NCBI RefSeq assembly: GCF_000204055.1 | Contig: NW_006768841.1 | Coordinates: 34,824 to 98,823, forward strand | Direction of reading: 5' to 3' | DNA from: Melampsora larici-populina 98AG31 | Taxonomy: Eukaryota > Basidiomycota > Pucciniomycetes > Pucciniales > Melampsoraceae | DNA length: 64,000 nt | Part shown: in pieces, positions 12,100 through 25,600 of the stretch | Numbering within the stretch: the stretch's first letter is position 1 | Layout of the letters: the number at the start of each line of letters is the position of its first letter | The notes under the pieces: generated by a model | Seen by the model: the letters and a program-made list of their open reading frames with translations, nothing else | What the model was told of the DNA's origin: nothing | The model's database searches: none | Made by a program: the position numbers and the translations under genes

Positions 12100-13341
12100 G
12101 TTTTGGATCAAGAGTATCATTATCAAATGAAAAAAAGGAAAAGTTGAGATTCCGGCATGATCTTGTGTTTCTTAAAAAACAAAAAGTTGATGATTTTTTC
12201 TCTTTACTATAATGTTGGTAAATTTGTTTTTTTGAAAAAAGGAAAAAAATATAATATATATAGTATTATCCTTTTTTTATGTTGTTGTTGTTGTTCCTTT
12301 TTTTTGTTGTTGTTCTTGTTTTTCTTAATTATTAAGAATTTGTGTGAAGGAAAAAAAAATCAATTCCATATGTAAGGGTTTTTTCTCTACTATATGTGTT
12401 TGTGTTTGTGTGACTGTTTTTGTTTTTTTGAATTTTGAATTTTTGTTTGTTTAATTTTCGAGTTTTTTTTTGTTTGGTTGACCGGTTTTTGTGAATATTT
12501 GCAAAAAGAACAAAGAAAGTAAACATTACATTTTTTATTGGTCAACTTATTCAAAACATTTTTTTCGGTGATGATGATGGGTTTTGTATAAGGGTTATCT
12601 TATTTTTGGGTTTTGAAGATGAGGATTTGAATTAAAGATCATTCAAGAAAATCTAGCTTGAATCATACTTTATGTGATGAAGTATGTATAAAACTTTTAT
12701 GTATGTATGATCATTGAGCTTTGATCAACAACATGAAGCTACTCTTATCGCGGAGCCTCAAAATGTCGAAAAAGAAAAGAATTTCTATTGAGGATTCCGA
12801 AAATGTTGATCAATATTTGTTTGTCTCTTTGTTTGCAATATCTTGGAATTTATCTTGCAGCGGAGTTGATCAAGACTGCGTATTGTCTCTGGGGGCACCA
12901 CGTTGGGTCCCAGGATATGACTGAACCGCTCGGACTGTTGTCATCATAATAATATGTAGGTGCTGTCAATGTGCCCTCTATTTATGTTCAACTTCTACTC
13001 AATCACTTCTTATGTGCCCAATCAGATAGACAGTTCCCATTCAACCAATTAGCCATTATCAATGATCAATGGTATCAATATGGCTCAAGGGCACAAACAC
13101 ACAAATATCTCATAATCAATTAAGGTTATCCCTTTTACTGTGTATCCGGGATTCCGGCCACAAAGATTCCTTGTTCTATATATCTATTCCTATTTAGGTA
13201 TTACAACAAGACTGAAAACATGCAATCAAGTAAGAGTGGCATCGGCTCTGAATGTTATAGTAACGAGTCTAAATCCTTGAAGCAATCAGATAACATGAAA
13301 CAAAACCAACCGAGAGATCTGGAAGAAATTTCAAAATCATA
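12100..13341. other. Convergent 3' intergenic region
   Basis: Lies between the 3' ends of the LIM-binding gene (+) and the capping-enzyme gene (-). From 12100 to about 12560 it is extremely T-rich with poly-T, TTG and TTTGTGTG runs, consistent with 3' UTR and polyadenylation signals. The rest (12560-13340) shows no credible gene. Confidence 0.5.
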
Positions 13342-15384
13342 TTATACGCGCTTCAGTCTACAGGCCATAGTCCCTGGTACAGGCATCGAGGGTAAAGCAA
13401 CAAATTTTCCTCGAGTGCTAGGGTCACCACCCTGAATGCCGCCTGAATGTTTTGGTTTCTGTTGATTCCCGCTTGCATTTTTCCTCTGGGCTGAAGCTAT
13501 GGGTGCATTTGGATTGGGTTTCCCTTCAGCCCTAGCTTTCCACGCTTGTTTGATTCTGATGGCTCGCTTCGAAAGCTATGGAAATGATAAAGAAGCAAAT
13601 AAGCTCAAAGATATTCACCAATCAGAGATGAATAACAAAGAATAGCCTCACTTCATCCGCTTCAACTCCATCCTGAATACTTTGAATGATAGAATAAACC
13701 ACAGAACGATAATTTCCGTCTTTCTTATCATCTCTAAACCGCAGAATCTTCCAAGTTTGTAATTTAGAGTTCCAGACTACTTCCACCACTCTATTGTCAA
13801 GTTGCTCTCGACGGAGTTTTCGTCTGTGTGTAGTGTATTTCAAATGAGAGATAGAGTTCAGGATGACTCTTCCGTTTACGATTACAGCAGACTGCACTCA
13901 ACTCATGCCACTCTTGGTCGGACATCTCCAATGTATCAAAAAACGTTTCGCCATCATTACCACAATTCATCATGAGAACAAAGATCGGTTTCCCAAAGAA
14001 ATCCGCTTCAGTTGGATCATCGGCACGAGGAGGGAATCGGAGTTCGAGCCTGAAATCAATGGAATTTTCGGATGGTGGCTTCCATTTCAAGCTAAGAAAT
14101 ACCGTAGGTTTGCTCAACTGATTTTCCTTTTAGAATAAGTACAAGCCACGGGAATGAAAACCTGCAGTAAGACACGTACATCTTTGGATCAGTGCCGATC
14201 CTGTAGGGTGAGCAGGCACTTGTGAAGATCAAGCCATCGTTCCCATGAGTAAGCTTAGGTAAATCATGCAGTAGGACTTTTTCAATCCCATAAGCAAGTT
14301 CCATTGACTTGAGTTTGACACTATTATCAAATTCAAATTCTTAGTGAAACTCATCAAGACCGAAATAAGATTCAAAGAGTAACGCACTCGAATGGCATGG
14401 TATTCCGCAAGTGAGGTTGAGCGGCCAACATCTTCTTCAAAGGGGCGATCACCCAATCTTTCAGTCGCTGTATAAATCATCTCAGATTTAGTAAAAGGTA
14501 TATTTGAAAAACCAGGAAAAAGACTGACACCGTATCGATTGTTCAAAGGTTTGTGCATCAGATTTTGTCCCTCCAGAGCGATACAATCAAAAACCAAAAA
14601 CCTCAGGACCTAAGTGATGAAAAATGTCAGATCAGCTTGATTATCTTTTTAGGTAGGTGATTAAACAACTGAAAAGTATTTACCTGTCCAATTTTGGGTT
14701 CAACATCAATCACTAATTCACCATCAATTATAGTATCCTTCAAGTACCTATTCTGATGTTCGTAGTGAGGGAATGCAATGTGGTCGACTAAAAAGAATTC
14801 ATCACGTCGATTGATCTGGTGACAATTCAGCAACACAGAGTAAAGAGGGAGTGTGATGATCAGCAAGGATTTTCTACGATGAAAATCTGGTTTAAGAAGA
14901 ACGTACAAAGTAAACTTCTTGTTTACCATTTTCAGTCGGACCATAGTAAAAGCTTTTTCGATCGGCAATCACCACTAAAGCCATCACCCTAACACCATCA
15001 GATTTTTCACATACCCAAAAACTGAGGGTTGATGGATTGGTAAGTCGTTAATCTTTCTGTATTGATTCTTCGGAAGTTTTAAATAATTTTCAAAGCTTAA
15101 CTCTTCACTTTCGAGCAAATCAAGTGAGTGGTAGGTGAAACTAACAGGTTGTGATCCTGGAAACCTATGATAGTCGGAAGATTCAACCAGAAAGAAATGT
15201 AATCAATACCAATTTATGATGATCTTTTCTTATTTTTTGCGGGGGGTTTGGATTCTGTTTACCTTTGAGCTCCATTGAGAGAACAAAGTTGACCGAGATG
15301 TTGTTTGAGTGCTCGTAAGTGATCTCGATCTGTTATAAGTCGTCCAGGGATCGTATTGGGTACTGGGAAATTTGTATTCACCAT
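13342..15384 (-). CDS. CEG1: mRNA-capping enzyme, guanylyltransferase
   Basis: This enzyme transfers GMP from GTP to the 5'-diphosphate end of nascent RNA polymerase II transcripts in the nucleus. Nine minus-strand exons (15384-15263, 15164-15102, 15021-14907, 14815-14684, 14609-14384, 14339-14180, 14091-13880, 13806-13652, 13575-13342) close in phase to 472 residues, near the usual fungal size. The nucleotidyltransferase signature KxDG is present as EKSDGVRVM about residue 65, with the Lys as the GMP acceptor. Downstream are IIDGELVID (motif III), LRFLVFDCIAL (IIIa), HGNDGLIFT (IV), LKWKPP (V) and the OB-fold residues LRFRDDKKDGN. The C-terminus carries a KQAWKARAEG segment and a Ser/Gln-rich tail. 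Introns 5 and 7 have weaker donors, so local residues there are uncertain. Like other fungal enzymes it lacks a fused triphosphatase. Confidence 0.93.
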
Positions 15385-16827
15385 CCTCGTCCTTTAGTTC
15401 TACTTCTAGTTTGATTTCTTCGTCTTGATTTTCAATGTGAATCTCAATTTATCCAAATCGTTTATTTTATACGCGTCAAAGTTTTCTTTTCAAGTCGTGC
15501 TTGAAGTTGTTACGAGGAGTGTGATGTGGTTTGTTCCCAAAGTCGATATGTTGAAGAGTTTACAACGATTTGGCGCCAACACACATACAGGGAGAAGTTC
15601 AAAACTCCCGCCCCGACTTCAAAAAGGCCCGGTCGATTCTCTTGATCAGGTTGTGGTGTCACTCGGGGTTGGGCGCTGAGGCTGTTGCACAAACATGCCA
15701 TTGCCAATGCCAGATTGTGGCCTTTTATTGACCATTGTATATAGACTTATCTCATGGAAAGGAAGAGCTTAAAAGGATATTTGACAGGGCATCAATGGGG
15801 CGCATAGAGAGTCCCCTGTTACGAAGGGCCTGGCAGCTCGTACGCTGCAAAGATTGGACAGGACATATATTTTCTCTCATCTTGAACGCGAAAAGCTGCC
15901 GAAGAAGCTGAAGAGATATAGCCAGCTCAAGCTCGCAGATCTTGCAATTCCACATTCACAGCTCTCTATGACGAAGAGCATATTCCATAGGAATAAGTAC
16001 CCTGCACAAACCATAAGTGTTTGTCTTGGTACTCTTGACACTAGATGCGTAGCAGTCTATATACCAAATATTTGACCAACAGATTGGAGTAAAGTATGGC
16101 AAACTTGAGATTGATACTTGAAGATAAGTATAAAAAACCCACTCATTTTATCAGAAGCGTTCTCATCCTTTACTGTCATTGACATCACTGCGTTTTCCAA
16201 GTGTTGTCGCTCTACGCCACACTCAGCATTATCGTGATCGTATAGAGGCTTGGCATATCAGACGAAAGACATGTACCTCGATAACTTCAAGGGGAGCCTG
16301 ATAATCACCTGACGTAGAGATCACACATAGAAGCTTGTGACAAGTTAAAAATGTGAAAACCATAATTCGGAAAATGAACCCAAGCCCATAGTAGCTTTTT
16401 TCTCAATAACGATTTCTAAAAGAAATAAAGGCTCACTTCTCCCGAACAAGTCATGGGGATTTTCAAGTGCTAGACACTAAAGAGATGGTATTTCTATGTA
16501 CTTAAATTTGTTTAAATAGTCTGACAAGTATCATAGGGTCAAAGAAATCTAGCAAATTATCCTTGAAGTGGTAGATGCTCTAAAAAGTAAATCTTGTAAT
16601 CTTTTTCTTTATGAAGGCCAACCTTCATGACACAATCTTCAAAGTACCAACCAAGAAGGACCATGTGTTTGCGCGTTTGCATATATGCTGTAGTGTAAAT
16701 ATTCAAGAAAACAATGTCAGCACATCGTTTTAGTGAAGAACACAGGTATATATATCCAGTGAACAGAATATGCTTTGAGGTGGACCAATTAGGTGAACCT
16801 GAACGCTGAAGCAGGTGTTACCATCAC
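15385..16827. other. Intergenic region between capping enzyme and small secreted protein gene
   Basis: No gene or named repeat is visible on either strand. The first ~100 bases upstream of the capping-enzyme ATG should hold its promoter and 5' UTR, with pyrimidine-rich sense sequence. Short open frames at 15425-15679 and 15854-16075 lack coding character and family matches. Confidence 0.45.
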
Positions 16828-17425
16828 TCAGCTCTCTTTACAGGCTGATATGAGACGATTAGATGCTACATAGATACCACTGGTATATGATGTATTCTTT
16901 CTGCGGATCTTTGTCTTATGATTTCCTTTCCATGTTTGCATAGAAAAGAACATCGAAAAAAACTCAGAGGTGAATACGGACTTACGTTTAGAATCAGTGG
17001 CTTTCCATCCAAAGTGCTTAAAATCACCGGAGCGAACTCTATTAAAAAATTCTGATAGTCCAGGTTCATGATAAGTTTGGATTAAATTGCAAAGGATGTA
17101 AGATCACAGTGAGAATGTGTATTTACCTTTCTTTTCAACAATCTTTCCTCCTGATTTGATTACACATTCGTCTGAAAAAAGTTCCTCAACTGGTTCATTT
17201 CTCAAGGGTGGACCCCTCATGTACTTTAAAAATGCTTCTCCGACTTCTTCTGCTAATGTGTCTTCAACTTTGGTTTCCATTGTATACATATCTGTCAAAT
17301 TGACGGTTCAGCATGAACATAAAGCTCTGATATAACGTATATCCAAACTTACCATCTCCCCATGACGACGCAAAGGTAATCAAAAGTGAACCAACAAATG
17401 CAGCGAAAAAAAGGTTTTTGAACAT
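16828..17425 (-). CDS. Small secreted protein (candidate effector), four exons
   Basis: Exons 17425-17353, 17291-17127, 17038-16986 and about 16908-16828 join in phase to 123 residues. The start is a clear ATG in a good context. Residues 1-22 (MFKNLFFAAFVGSLLITFASS) form a classical signal peptide. The mature part is acidic in the middle (EVGEAFLKY, PVEELFSDECV) and basic at the end (IRRKNTSYTS), with two cysteines. I do not recognise a family. Length, signal peptide and intron-dense structure fit the small secreted proteins of rusts. The last acceptor could be 6 bases upstream, adding two residues without changing the frame. Secretion is a prediction; a host-directed role is only inference. 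Confidence 0.65.
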
Positions 17426-19699
17426 ATTGATCAATGTGTAAATCGAAATGTGGTTAATGCTAGGTGTGACTTGAAGTGATAATACTGAGAAAGCAATTTG
17501 TTAACCAACAATAAAAATTGGACACGGGATATAAAGACAGAAGTTCTTTTATATTGAGATCTTTCCTCAAGTGGAGATCTGTCCCCAAGTCACCAAAAAT
17601 CTTATTGCACTTCAAACTAATTTACTGGTCAAGGAGTTCACTCTTGGTGAATAGTTGGTACAACATACAACACCTCGAGATGAATCAGGACATCATCTCT
17701 TGTACACAACTTGCTCCAGTACTTATCTTTGAAGTTATATTGAATCTGCCTTGATGACCCTGCAATCAGATAAAACATGGACCATCTTGGTATTTCTGTG
17801 AATAATACGTTTGTTTTCATGTTAAATCGATGCAGATGTGGTAATACGCAAGAAATATAATAATCCGACCTTTTTATCAAATTGGAGCAACTTGTGGTCA
17901 AATAGTGCAGCATTGCTTTTGAAAGATGATTTTTTTTGGAAATGCTGATCTCTCTGGAACTCGGTTTCTTGATCATATTTTACTCTTTTTTGCGGAACAA
18001 AGTTTGTTGCAACGAAGCCTCTTTTGTACGACGGAGAACCTGTGTGCGCAGTGCAAGAATGAAACGTGATGACTAAAGGCTTTATGCTGACCCGTCCACT
18101 TTTCAACAAAGGTTAAGGTACATGATAGTTTTTTTGTTACGTTGCTTCGAGTTTTGTTGGAGTTAGGTGGCTATCAAACACTGCAGCTATCAGCGTGAAC
18201 GATACTGAACCACTAAAAAATACTGAGTGGTAAGGGTGTTGAGGGAAAGGTTCAGGGTTGGCTTCAGTGCGAGCCAAATTGGGTTACATGTCATCATGGT
18301 GATAGAGAGTTTTATGAGATCATTTCATAGGGTTCACTTCCAGAAATTAAAGAGGTTTTCTTAGGTTTTCGACCATGTCTGTTGGTATTTTAGGCGCCAG
18401 TTGGCATAACTGAACACAATGATGTGCGCAAACGCTGGTGATTTATATAGAAAAGGCTTTAATAGCTCGATTTGGAGCTCACTGAAAGGCAAGACCAGGA
18501 GTTGAGGTTGCTTCTCATCCCTAGGGTAGAGCAAAAGAACTCGACCTGTTCAACTTTCACACTTTCTTGTTAAGCGTATGTTGGAAGTTTGAAGACGTAT
18601 TGAAAATCCGAGTATGGCTTGAGCAAAAACTATCTCACTGTTTGTGCACTGCTTATGATATTTTCAATTTTGACCACCCCTGAAGGTCTTTTTTTGGATG
18701 AAGAGCTGGCATTCCTGGGCTTTATTATATTTTCTAGGTTTCTGTGGTTTACCGCTCTGTGTTGACGGATCACAATGATACCTGCTTGTAATTAGGGTAG
18801 GCTGTGAAAATGGTGAATAGTGCCAATTACTTTGAAGCTTTGACTATATTCATTGTTTCGCCATGACCGGATCTTAACATCAAGGTAGCTCAAAAAGATA
18901 AAGCTGCAATACAATATCTACCCTGGCACTGTTTTTTAAAGTACAGGCCCCGGAGGCTGTCGCCGCCCTCACAATCTGTTGATATCAAGCCATTAGGTCC
19001 ATTCTCTCTCTGCAGGCAGCGCTTTCGCTCCTTCAAAAATCCTGCAAAGGGAACAGAAGCAAGAAAATTGACAGGATGAAAGAAATTTCCCAAATATGTG
19101 GAAGTCTTTCATCTTCATTGTTTACCATGAAGGAATCGACTGAAGATCAAAAGCATTGACACCTATTGTAGTCCAGAGTTAAGTTCTATGATGATATTGT
19201 GTAAATAACAAAACCGCCTCAAAATGGAAATTCAAGTGATCAGCTCATCAAGGAAATTAGACTTACATAATCACAGCTAAAACAACGCAATTGTACAAAT
19301 CCTGTTGTACATAGGAAACAAAGATCCAAGAAAGGTAATTTGGTAATTGAAAGTTTCCATAAAATAGCAAAACTAGATAAGGAAATCAAAGAGCATGGCT
19401 ACATCGAATTGAGCCAGTTAGATAAATGAAAAAGGCAATCATAAGACGGCTGGAGATAGGATAGTTTATGAATAGAGAGTGCAGGTGATCAATTGTTTGT
19501 ATGAATATGTAGTCAGAATGGGATGATTGTTTAGAGGGTGATTATGTAATGTATGTGTAATGTGTAATGAGATTGATTGTAATGCTGTGTTGATGATAAT
19601 TTCCAGAAATCGAAAAGTGAATGGATCATCAAATGGATTTGAATTTCTTATCACTTTCACTTTCCACCATCGATCATCAACACTATCAACACTATCACC
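17426..19699. other. Divergent intergenic region upstream of the FAB1-like gene
   Basis: About 2.3 kb with no supportable gene between the minus-strand secreted protein and the plus-strand FAB1-like kinase. Open frames at 17638-18109 (-) and 18890-19093 (-) have no splice support or recognisable domain. The last ~250 bases before 19700 are rich in GTAATGTGTAATG- and ATCAACACTATCA-type short repeats and probably include the FAB1 promoter and 5' leader. Confidence 0.4.
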
Positions 19700-22600
19700 A
19701 TGAACCATCCAAAGTCAAGTTCAGATCAAATTCCAAATTCATTCACTAACTTAAACTTACTTCATCAACAACAATCAAATCATCACAGTCATACTATCAG
19801 ACCTCATCCTATTCCAAGATCTCAATCTAATCTAAACTTGGATCAATCTTCAAAATCTCATCTTTATTCTATCATCAATCAATCTATTGAAAATGCTGGT
19901 TTGATTTCTAATTTAAATCATCAAAAAAGAAAAACCAATCATCATCTCAATCCATCCAACAATCATCAATTCTTTTGGGCAAATGAACTCTTTAGAATCA
20001 TCGAATCAGATCTACTGGATTGTTTTACCGATCAAATCATAACCGAACTTCAACGTACAAAACTCAATTTATCAAAATCACTTCAAGAATTCAATCAGAA
20101 ACATATTCAATCTAATCTACGTAGAAACAAATCAAATCCTAATTCACCTCATCCTTTATCTCATACTCGAAGTGGTCTGTTCACTACTAGAGTTAAAGAT
20201 CAAAAGGATTCTTCTCCTGCACTTCAATCTTCTGATTTCAATCGCTCAAAGTCACCAGATGCCCTTCTTGCCACTCAGACCAAACAAGATCGACCAAACT
20301 TATCACCTTCTCTCTTTGTCACTGCTCTTCAGACTGCAAGTCCACCTGAACTATGGCTTCCAGAACATTCACTTTCATTAAATCACTCAAGACCAGAACT
20401 TATCTCTAGATCTACTCTGATTGAAACTCTCAAAGCTAGAACATCCGAATTGATCATCGACTCTCGTCCCGATCATCCAATCTCGGAATCTTGTGCATCC
20501 CCTAATCTAGATACTTTGATCGGTGAATCTGATGTTGTAGAGATCACTGTGCGCGCCGTTAAATTTCATCTCAAGCGGATCAAAACCAAACCACTTGATA
20601 ATCAACGCGAAGCAAGTTTTGAACCCAATCAATGGTGTACAATTCCCACCCCTGTACAAGATCACTCGACCCAGCCATCCAATCTACCCGAAGCGAGTAC
20701 ATCTAAATCCATTCGACCTAGGATCATGGGCCAAACAGACATTGTTGAATTGTTTTCAGACTCTTCTTGTAAGATGTCAGATTTACTGGGTGGAGATAGT
20801 GGTGATTCACTCGAACCTCTGATGGTCACTTTACGAGATGGAAGAATGGCTCGAGTGCGTACCGAACTGATTGGAGGTACGATCACCCTCAAAGGACCAG
20901 GTCGAGAATTACGAAAGTTGAAGAAAGTGATTGAATTAGCGGTAAATTGATGGTGGCATGTTTATCTTGTCCTTTTAGTGTTTTCCCAGATCCACCTTTA
21001 AAACGCATCTGACTGAATGTTCTTTTTCATCAACTTTTCTTCACAGATCTTTGCCGCTTGTAATATGAAGCTAGAAGTCCATGTGCGTCGGGATGCATTT
21101 TGCTCTCGTCCGGTTTTTCTTTCTTCACAACAATGCGAGGAACCGCGTCCAATGGAATCAGACGCTGATAAAGGACTTAGCACACCTTACCCTCATTTGG
21201 ACGATCTCATGCCTTCACCGATTGCTCAAGACACACCTCATATAGCATTTGCGCAAGATACCCCTCCACAGTCCAAAACCACCTTCAACCAACCACATTC
21301 TCCCTCGAACCTATTTGGCCCACCAAGCAAACCTCTACTGCCACATTCAATCTCTTCACAGTATTCAATCATCACTGCTGACTCGAATTGGCTATCTCCG
21401 CCGCCTCCAGCAGTCGCCTCCTCCACATCTTTACCTGTTTCACCATCTGAAACCCTTCCCGTCGATGCTTTGCCCTCCACTTTGGTTTCTCCCGGTCCTT
21501 CACTTGATTACGCCACACCCCCTCAATCTCCACAAACATATAGAGACCCTCTGCATTCTACTTCACCCACATTCCAGCGTTCGTCCTTGAATAGCAGTTC
21601 AGCATCCATCACTGGTCGAGCTAAATGGTCAAAGGCAGGATTATGGAGCATGCTACTTGGTAAACCGGCTCAGTCTCATGCTCATCCGTTTTTTGTACCG
21701 TCTGCTTCTCCAGCTCTTGATCAACCTCACTATAATCATCATGGGTTAATGAGTGAAGCATCAGAACATGATGGAATCATCAGCGGGGATGAAGCTGATA
21801 CCGATGAAGACCCCAAGTCCGTCACACCGGATCAAACGACGTCTCCTACCCCCAAAAAGTCGATCGCCAGTACTCAGACTCCTAGCTCCTCACGCTCACC
21901 CAAATCTTCACCTGCAAGTCAATCTAGCCCTACAGCTAGAAAACGATTTGCGCAGCGGATTAAGAAACGCTTGGAATCCTCTCCCACCAAATACCACCGT
22001 ACATCCAAGGAAATGAGTATCATGCCCGGAAGTTTCTTTTACAATACCTATGGTCGTGGAAGTGGCTTTGGACGCCGAGGTTATGCTGAAAGTGACGAAT
22101 GGGAGCTGGTTGCTGGCTTTGAAGACAGTCCATCTGGTCTTACCCGACGTGATAGCGCTGATGACGGTGATACCACTGATGCAGGTGGACACGGCGGTGA
22201 CGAAAGCTGTAGTATTGACAGTCTTGATAATCAGCTTGAGAGGCCAACAGAGAACCGAGTGCCATCTCCGGACGCAACTTTAGGCAGCTCTGATAAACCG
22301 AAGAGTCGGACGTTTGTGACCAGACTCTCGAATACATTTCTACATTTCAAAGCAGCGCGTTCAGCATCTCAGAAAGCACACCGACCCCCTACCAAGATGG
22401 CCGAAATCACTGACGAAGCTTCTCAACCTACATCGATCGAGACTCAATTGCCCGCAGCACAAAATTTACCTGAGACAGAAGATGAGGTTCAGGGGGATGA
22501 AAGCGAAAAGGAGCACGAGCTCGACAGTCCGATCAATCAGCCCATCGTTGGTCGATTTGAAAGGGTGATTGAAAAGATGAATCGCGCTATCTTGTCAGTT

Positions 22601-25600
22601 TCGCCTGATGTCGTCTTTCCACCGCCTCATCTTCTTGTACGACTACGCCAACAAGAGATTGCAGAAATATCACTATTCACTTCGAACACCGATATACTTC
22701 CTCAACCGTCAGATTTTGCTAATTCGAGTGAAGCAAGATCACCTCTCATCACTCCAGCAAACGATGAGATCACTCCCCCGAAGTTGTCTGAACTCAGTTC
22801 AACTCGACCAACACCGTTAGACAGGCAAAGATCATTTGCTACCGCTGATGCAGAATGCTTATCGAACAGATTTGCAGAAACCAACTCTTTGCCAAACTCT
22901 GCTGAGTCGACGCCTGTTCGGATTCAGAAGGCATCACAACCCCTTCCTCAGTCTCCTCGAAGCGTGTTATCTGCACCAAATGTCCCCACCTCTCAACCGC
23001 CTCAGGATGCTCAAGTAATGGAACCTCGTGAGACCGCAGCAGATGCTCTGCACCCTAATACCCTTCTCAGCCAATCTCCGCGTCCTCGAAAACCTCTCGA
23101 ACAACGCAAGATAGCCGTCGATGCTCGTGCTGGTCTTGCGTCCCTAATGACCAACAACTCATCTTTAGATGGAACTCTACGCCACCAATCTATTCAATTC
23201 TTGTGTGAAAAGTCTAGTCTTTTTTCGAGTCCAGGTACGACTGCATGTGAATCACCGAGTTGGAAAACCTGGAAATATTATCAAGATTTCTGTCTCAATC
23301 CACGAGCTTTAGATCTTCTTGAGCGAAAAGGCAAACGGGAAAAGACTACGGCTCTTCCTATGAAAGAGAATGGTTTTAATGTAGGAAGTTTGATGGGCCT
23401 AGGAGCTGTAGCTGAGCTTTTGGGACATCATAATACCAATGAGCCCGTCGTAGACACACGCGGGCTTCAATATAAGTTAACGGGTACTGTAGGTCAGGTA
23501 GTCAGTAAGTTGGTCGATGAACGTGATCAACTATGTGTTCAAGAGTCTGGTATAGCTGGCAAATGCGGGGGGAAAAGAATGGGAGATCATGTGATTTCTC
23601 TGATTCACAATACTGTTCGAATCATTGTATCGGTAGAGGACCAATTAGCGGTTGTAAAAGGTACACCATCATCACTCCATGATGAAGACTTGACGAGTGA
23701 TCATAAAGGTTTGAAACGTAGTACTAGTGATGGTGGGATGGTAGATGTACAAAACCTTTCATCGAGCTATAAGGAAGGTCTCAGTGATCATGAGATTGTG
23801 ATGTGGACGAAATGTAGGATATGTGGGAGGTGTACTAAGGTTAGTGAATTTCTTTAAGATGTCACGGAAGATTGAACAAACTGACTTGTTTTTCGTCCTG
23901 CTATGACTCAGCCTGTCGTTTGTTCGGAAGCTACTTTGTTGTTTTCATTCGCCAAATACCTTGAATTGATCCTATACGATGGAAACTTTGTTCCGGCACC
24001 TGAAGACTTGTGTGATCATGGGACTGAACGTCAAGATGCGTTGATTAGGTTCTTTTCAAAGGGTAAAGCTCGTGTTAAACTTGCTTTAGAAACGGTCGAG
24101 TGATTACATTTCAATTCGTCTGTGTTCTTATCTATTTTGCTCATGACTTACGTTCTTTGCTTTGTTCTTCTTAGTTTGTTTGAGTTGAGGTTACCTACTG
24201 CTATTGATCAGAGTATCAGGGATGATGGTATACAAACGGGTCGTCCGACTTTTGATTCTCATCAGAATGACTCAATACGACAACTTGAAGATGAGATTAC
24301 TGGGTTTTTTAGTTCATTATACACTCGTACTTCGATGATTGATGATCTTTTGTTTAGACGTGATCAACGACTAGATCTTGTTCAGCAACGCGTGAATCCG
24401 TCAACCTTGCCTGAAGATCCTGAAACTAATCGGGTGACTCTTAGTGTGAATAAAGAGTCTACGTCAAGTGTGATAACAGAAGAGGAAAAGATAGAAAAAA
24501 CTCTAGCTGGTGGAGGGATCTCGCGAGGTCGAAGTCATACCATCAAGGCTGCTGTGACGGATCATCGTGGTCAATTGAAGAATCTGATTAAAGCGTTTGA
24601 GAAGGAAGAAAGTGAGCTCAGGTCACAATTACCAGAGCTTGATCCATCTGACCTCAATAGTTTAAGGAAACCATTTTTCGACACGATTGTTCGATCCAAG
24701 GCTCGATTGATGACGTGGGAGAAGAAACATTTGTCGACCTTGACTGGACCTGATGGTCGTCAGAAGCTTGGGGAAGCTAATTTCTTGGAACCGATCTATT
24801 GTCAACCTGGGATACACGCTCTACCGGCTGATACATCTATCATCATTAGGGAAACTGAGATTTCAAGTATCATTGCCTTCACACTCAGTTCATCTGATTA
24901 CAAAAACTTATTGTCGTCCATCAGTCATCCTAAACGGGCATCTACTCCAGGATCGTTGTCTAACCATTCAAGAAGTTCATCACATGTGTTTGGAACACCG
25001 ATCCCTAGTCCACCTGGGATCAATAATAATGCTGCGAAACGCGACTTTAGTTTGCCAATTGCATTATTGTCGAGTACTGAAGAATTACCAGATGTTCCGT
25101 TGGGTGGGAAGGCTTCACCACTTGGATCACCACGAATGAAATCCACTCCGAATAACGGTCAGAACCATATCCTTAATCAGAAGAGTAATACAAATGATCC
25201 TGATGATGATCAAGCGACGTTTGGAAAAGAGTGTAGTTTTGAAGGACGAGCTAAGCTTAAGAAACCTTTTAAACAGAACACTGGGATACTTTCATTACGA
25301 TCACTTTCGAAACAGAAAAGTTTTGATGTAGGTAGTTTTAGAGCCTTTGGTGGGGGTGGATCAAGGATCAACACACCGGCTGCAAAGAACGCGACTCAAG
25401 ATCCTATGACGATGTTTGATGTTAACCAATCATTATTGATGATGAATGAAGGAGGTGATGATAAGATCTTGGATGATTTGATTACTAGCTCTCAAACCAG
25501 TCCGATCTCATCATCTGCTACTGCTAAACCGAATTCAGTGGCACCAGGACCGGTAGCTGCTTTACTGAGTCGAGGAGCAAAAGCTGAAGTCTCAACCGTT

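Noticed and set aside
11801..12126. Hydrophobic frames on both strands over the Asn/Gly-rich end of the LIM-binding gene
   Set aside because: Shadows of AAT/GGA repeats in the real coding frame.
17638..18109. Overlapping minus-strand frames upstream of the FAB1-like gene
   Set aside because: No initiator context, no recognisable domain and no splice partners.
18890..19093. Minus-strand 67-residue frame with a hydrophobic start and several cysteines
   Set aside because: Superficially secreted-like, but short, unsupported by neighbouring exons and without a convincing signal-peptide core.
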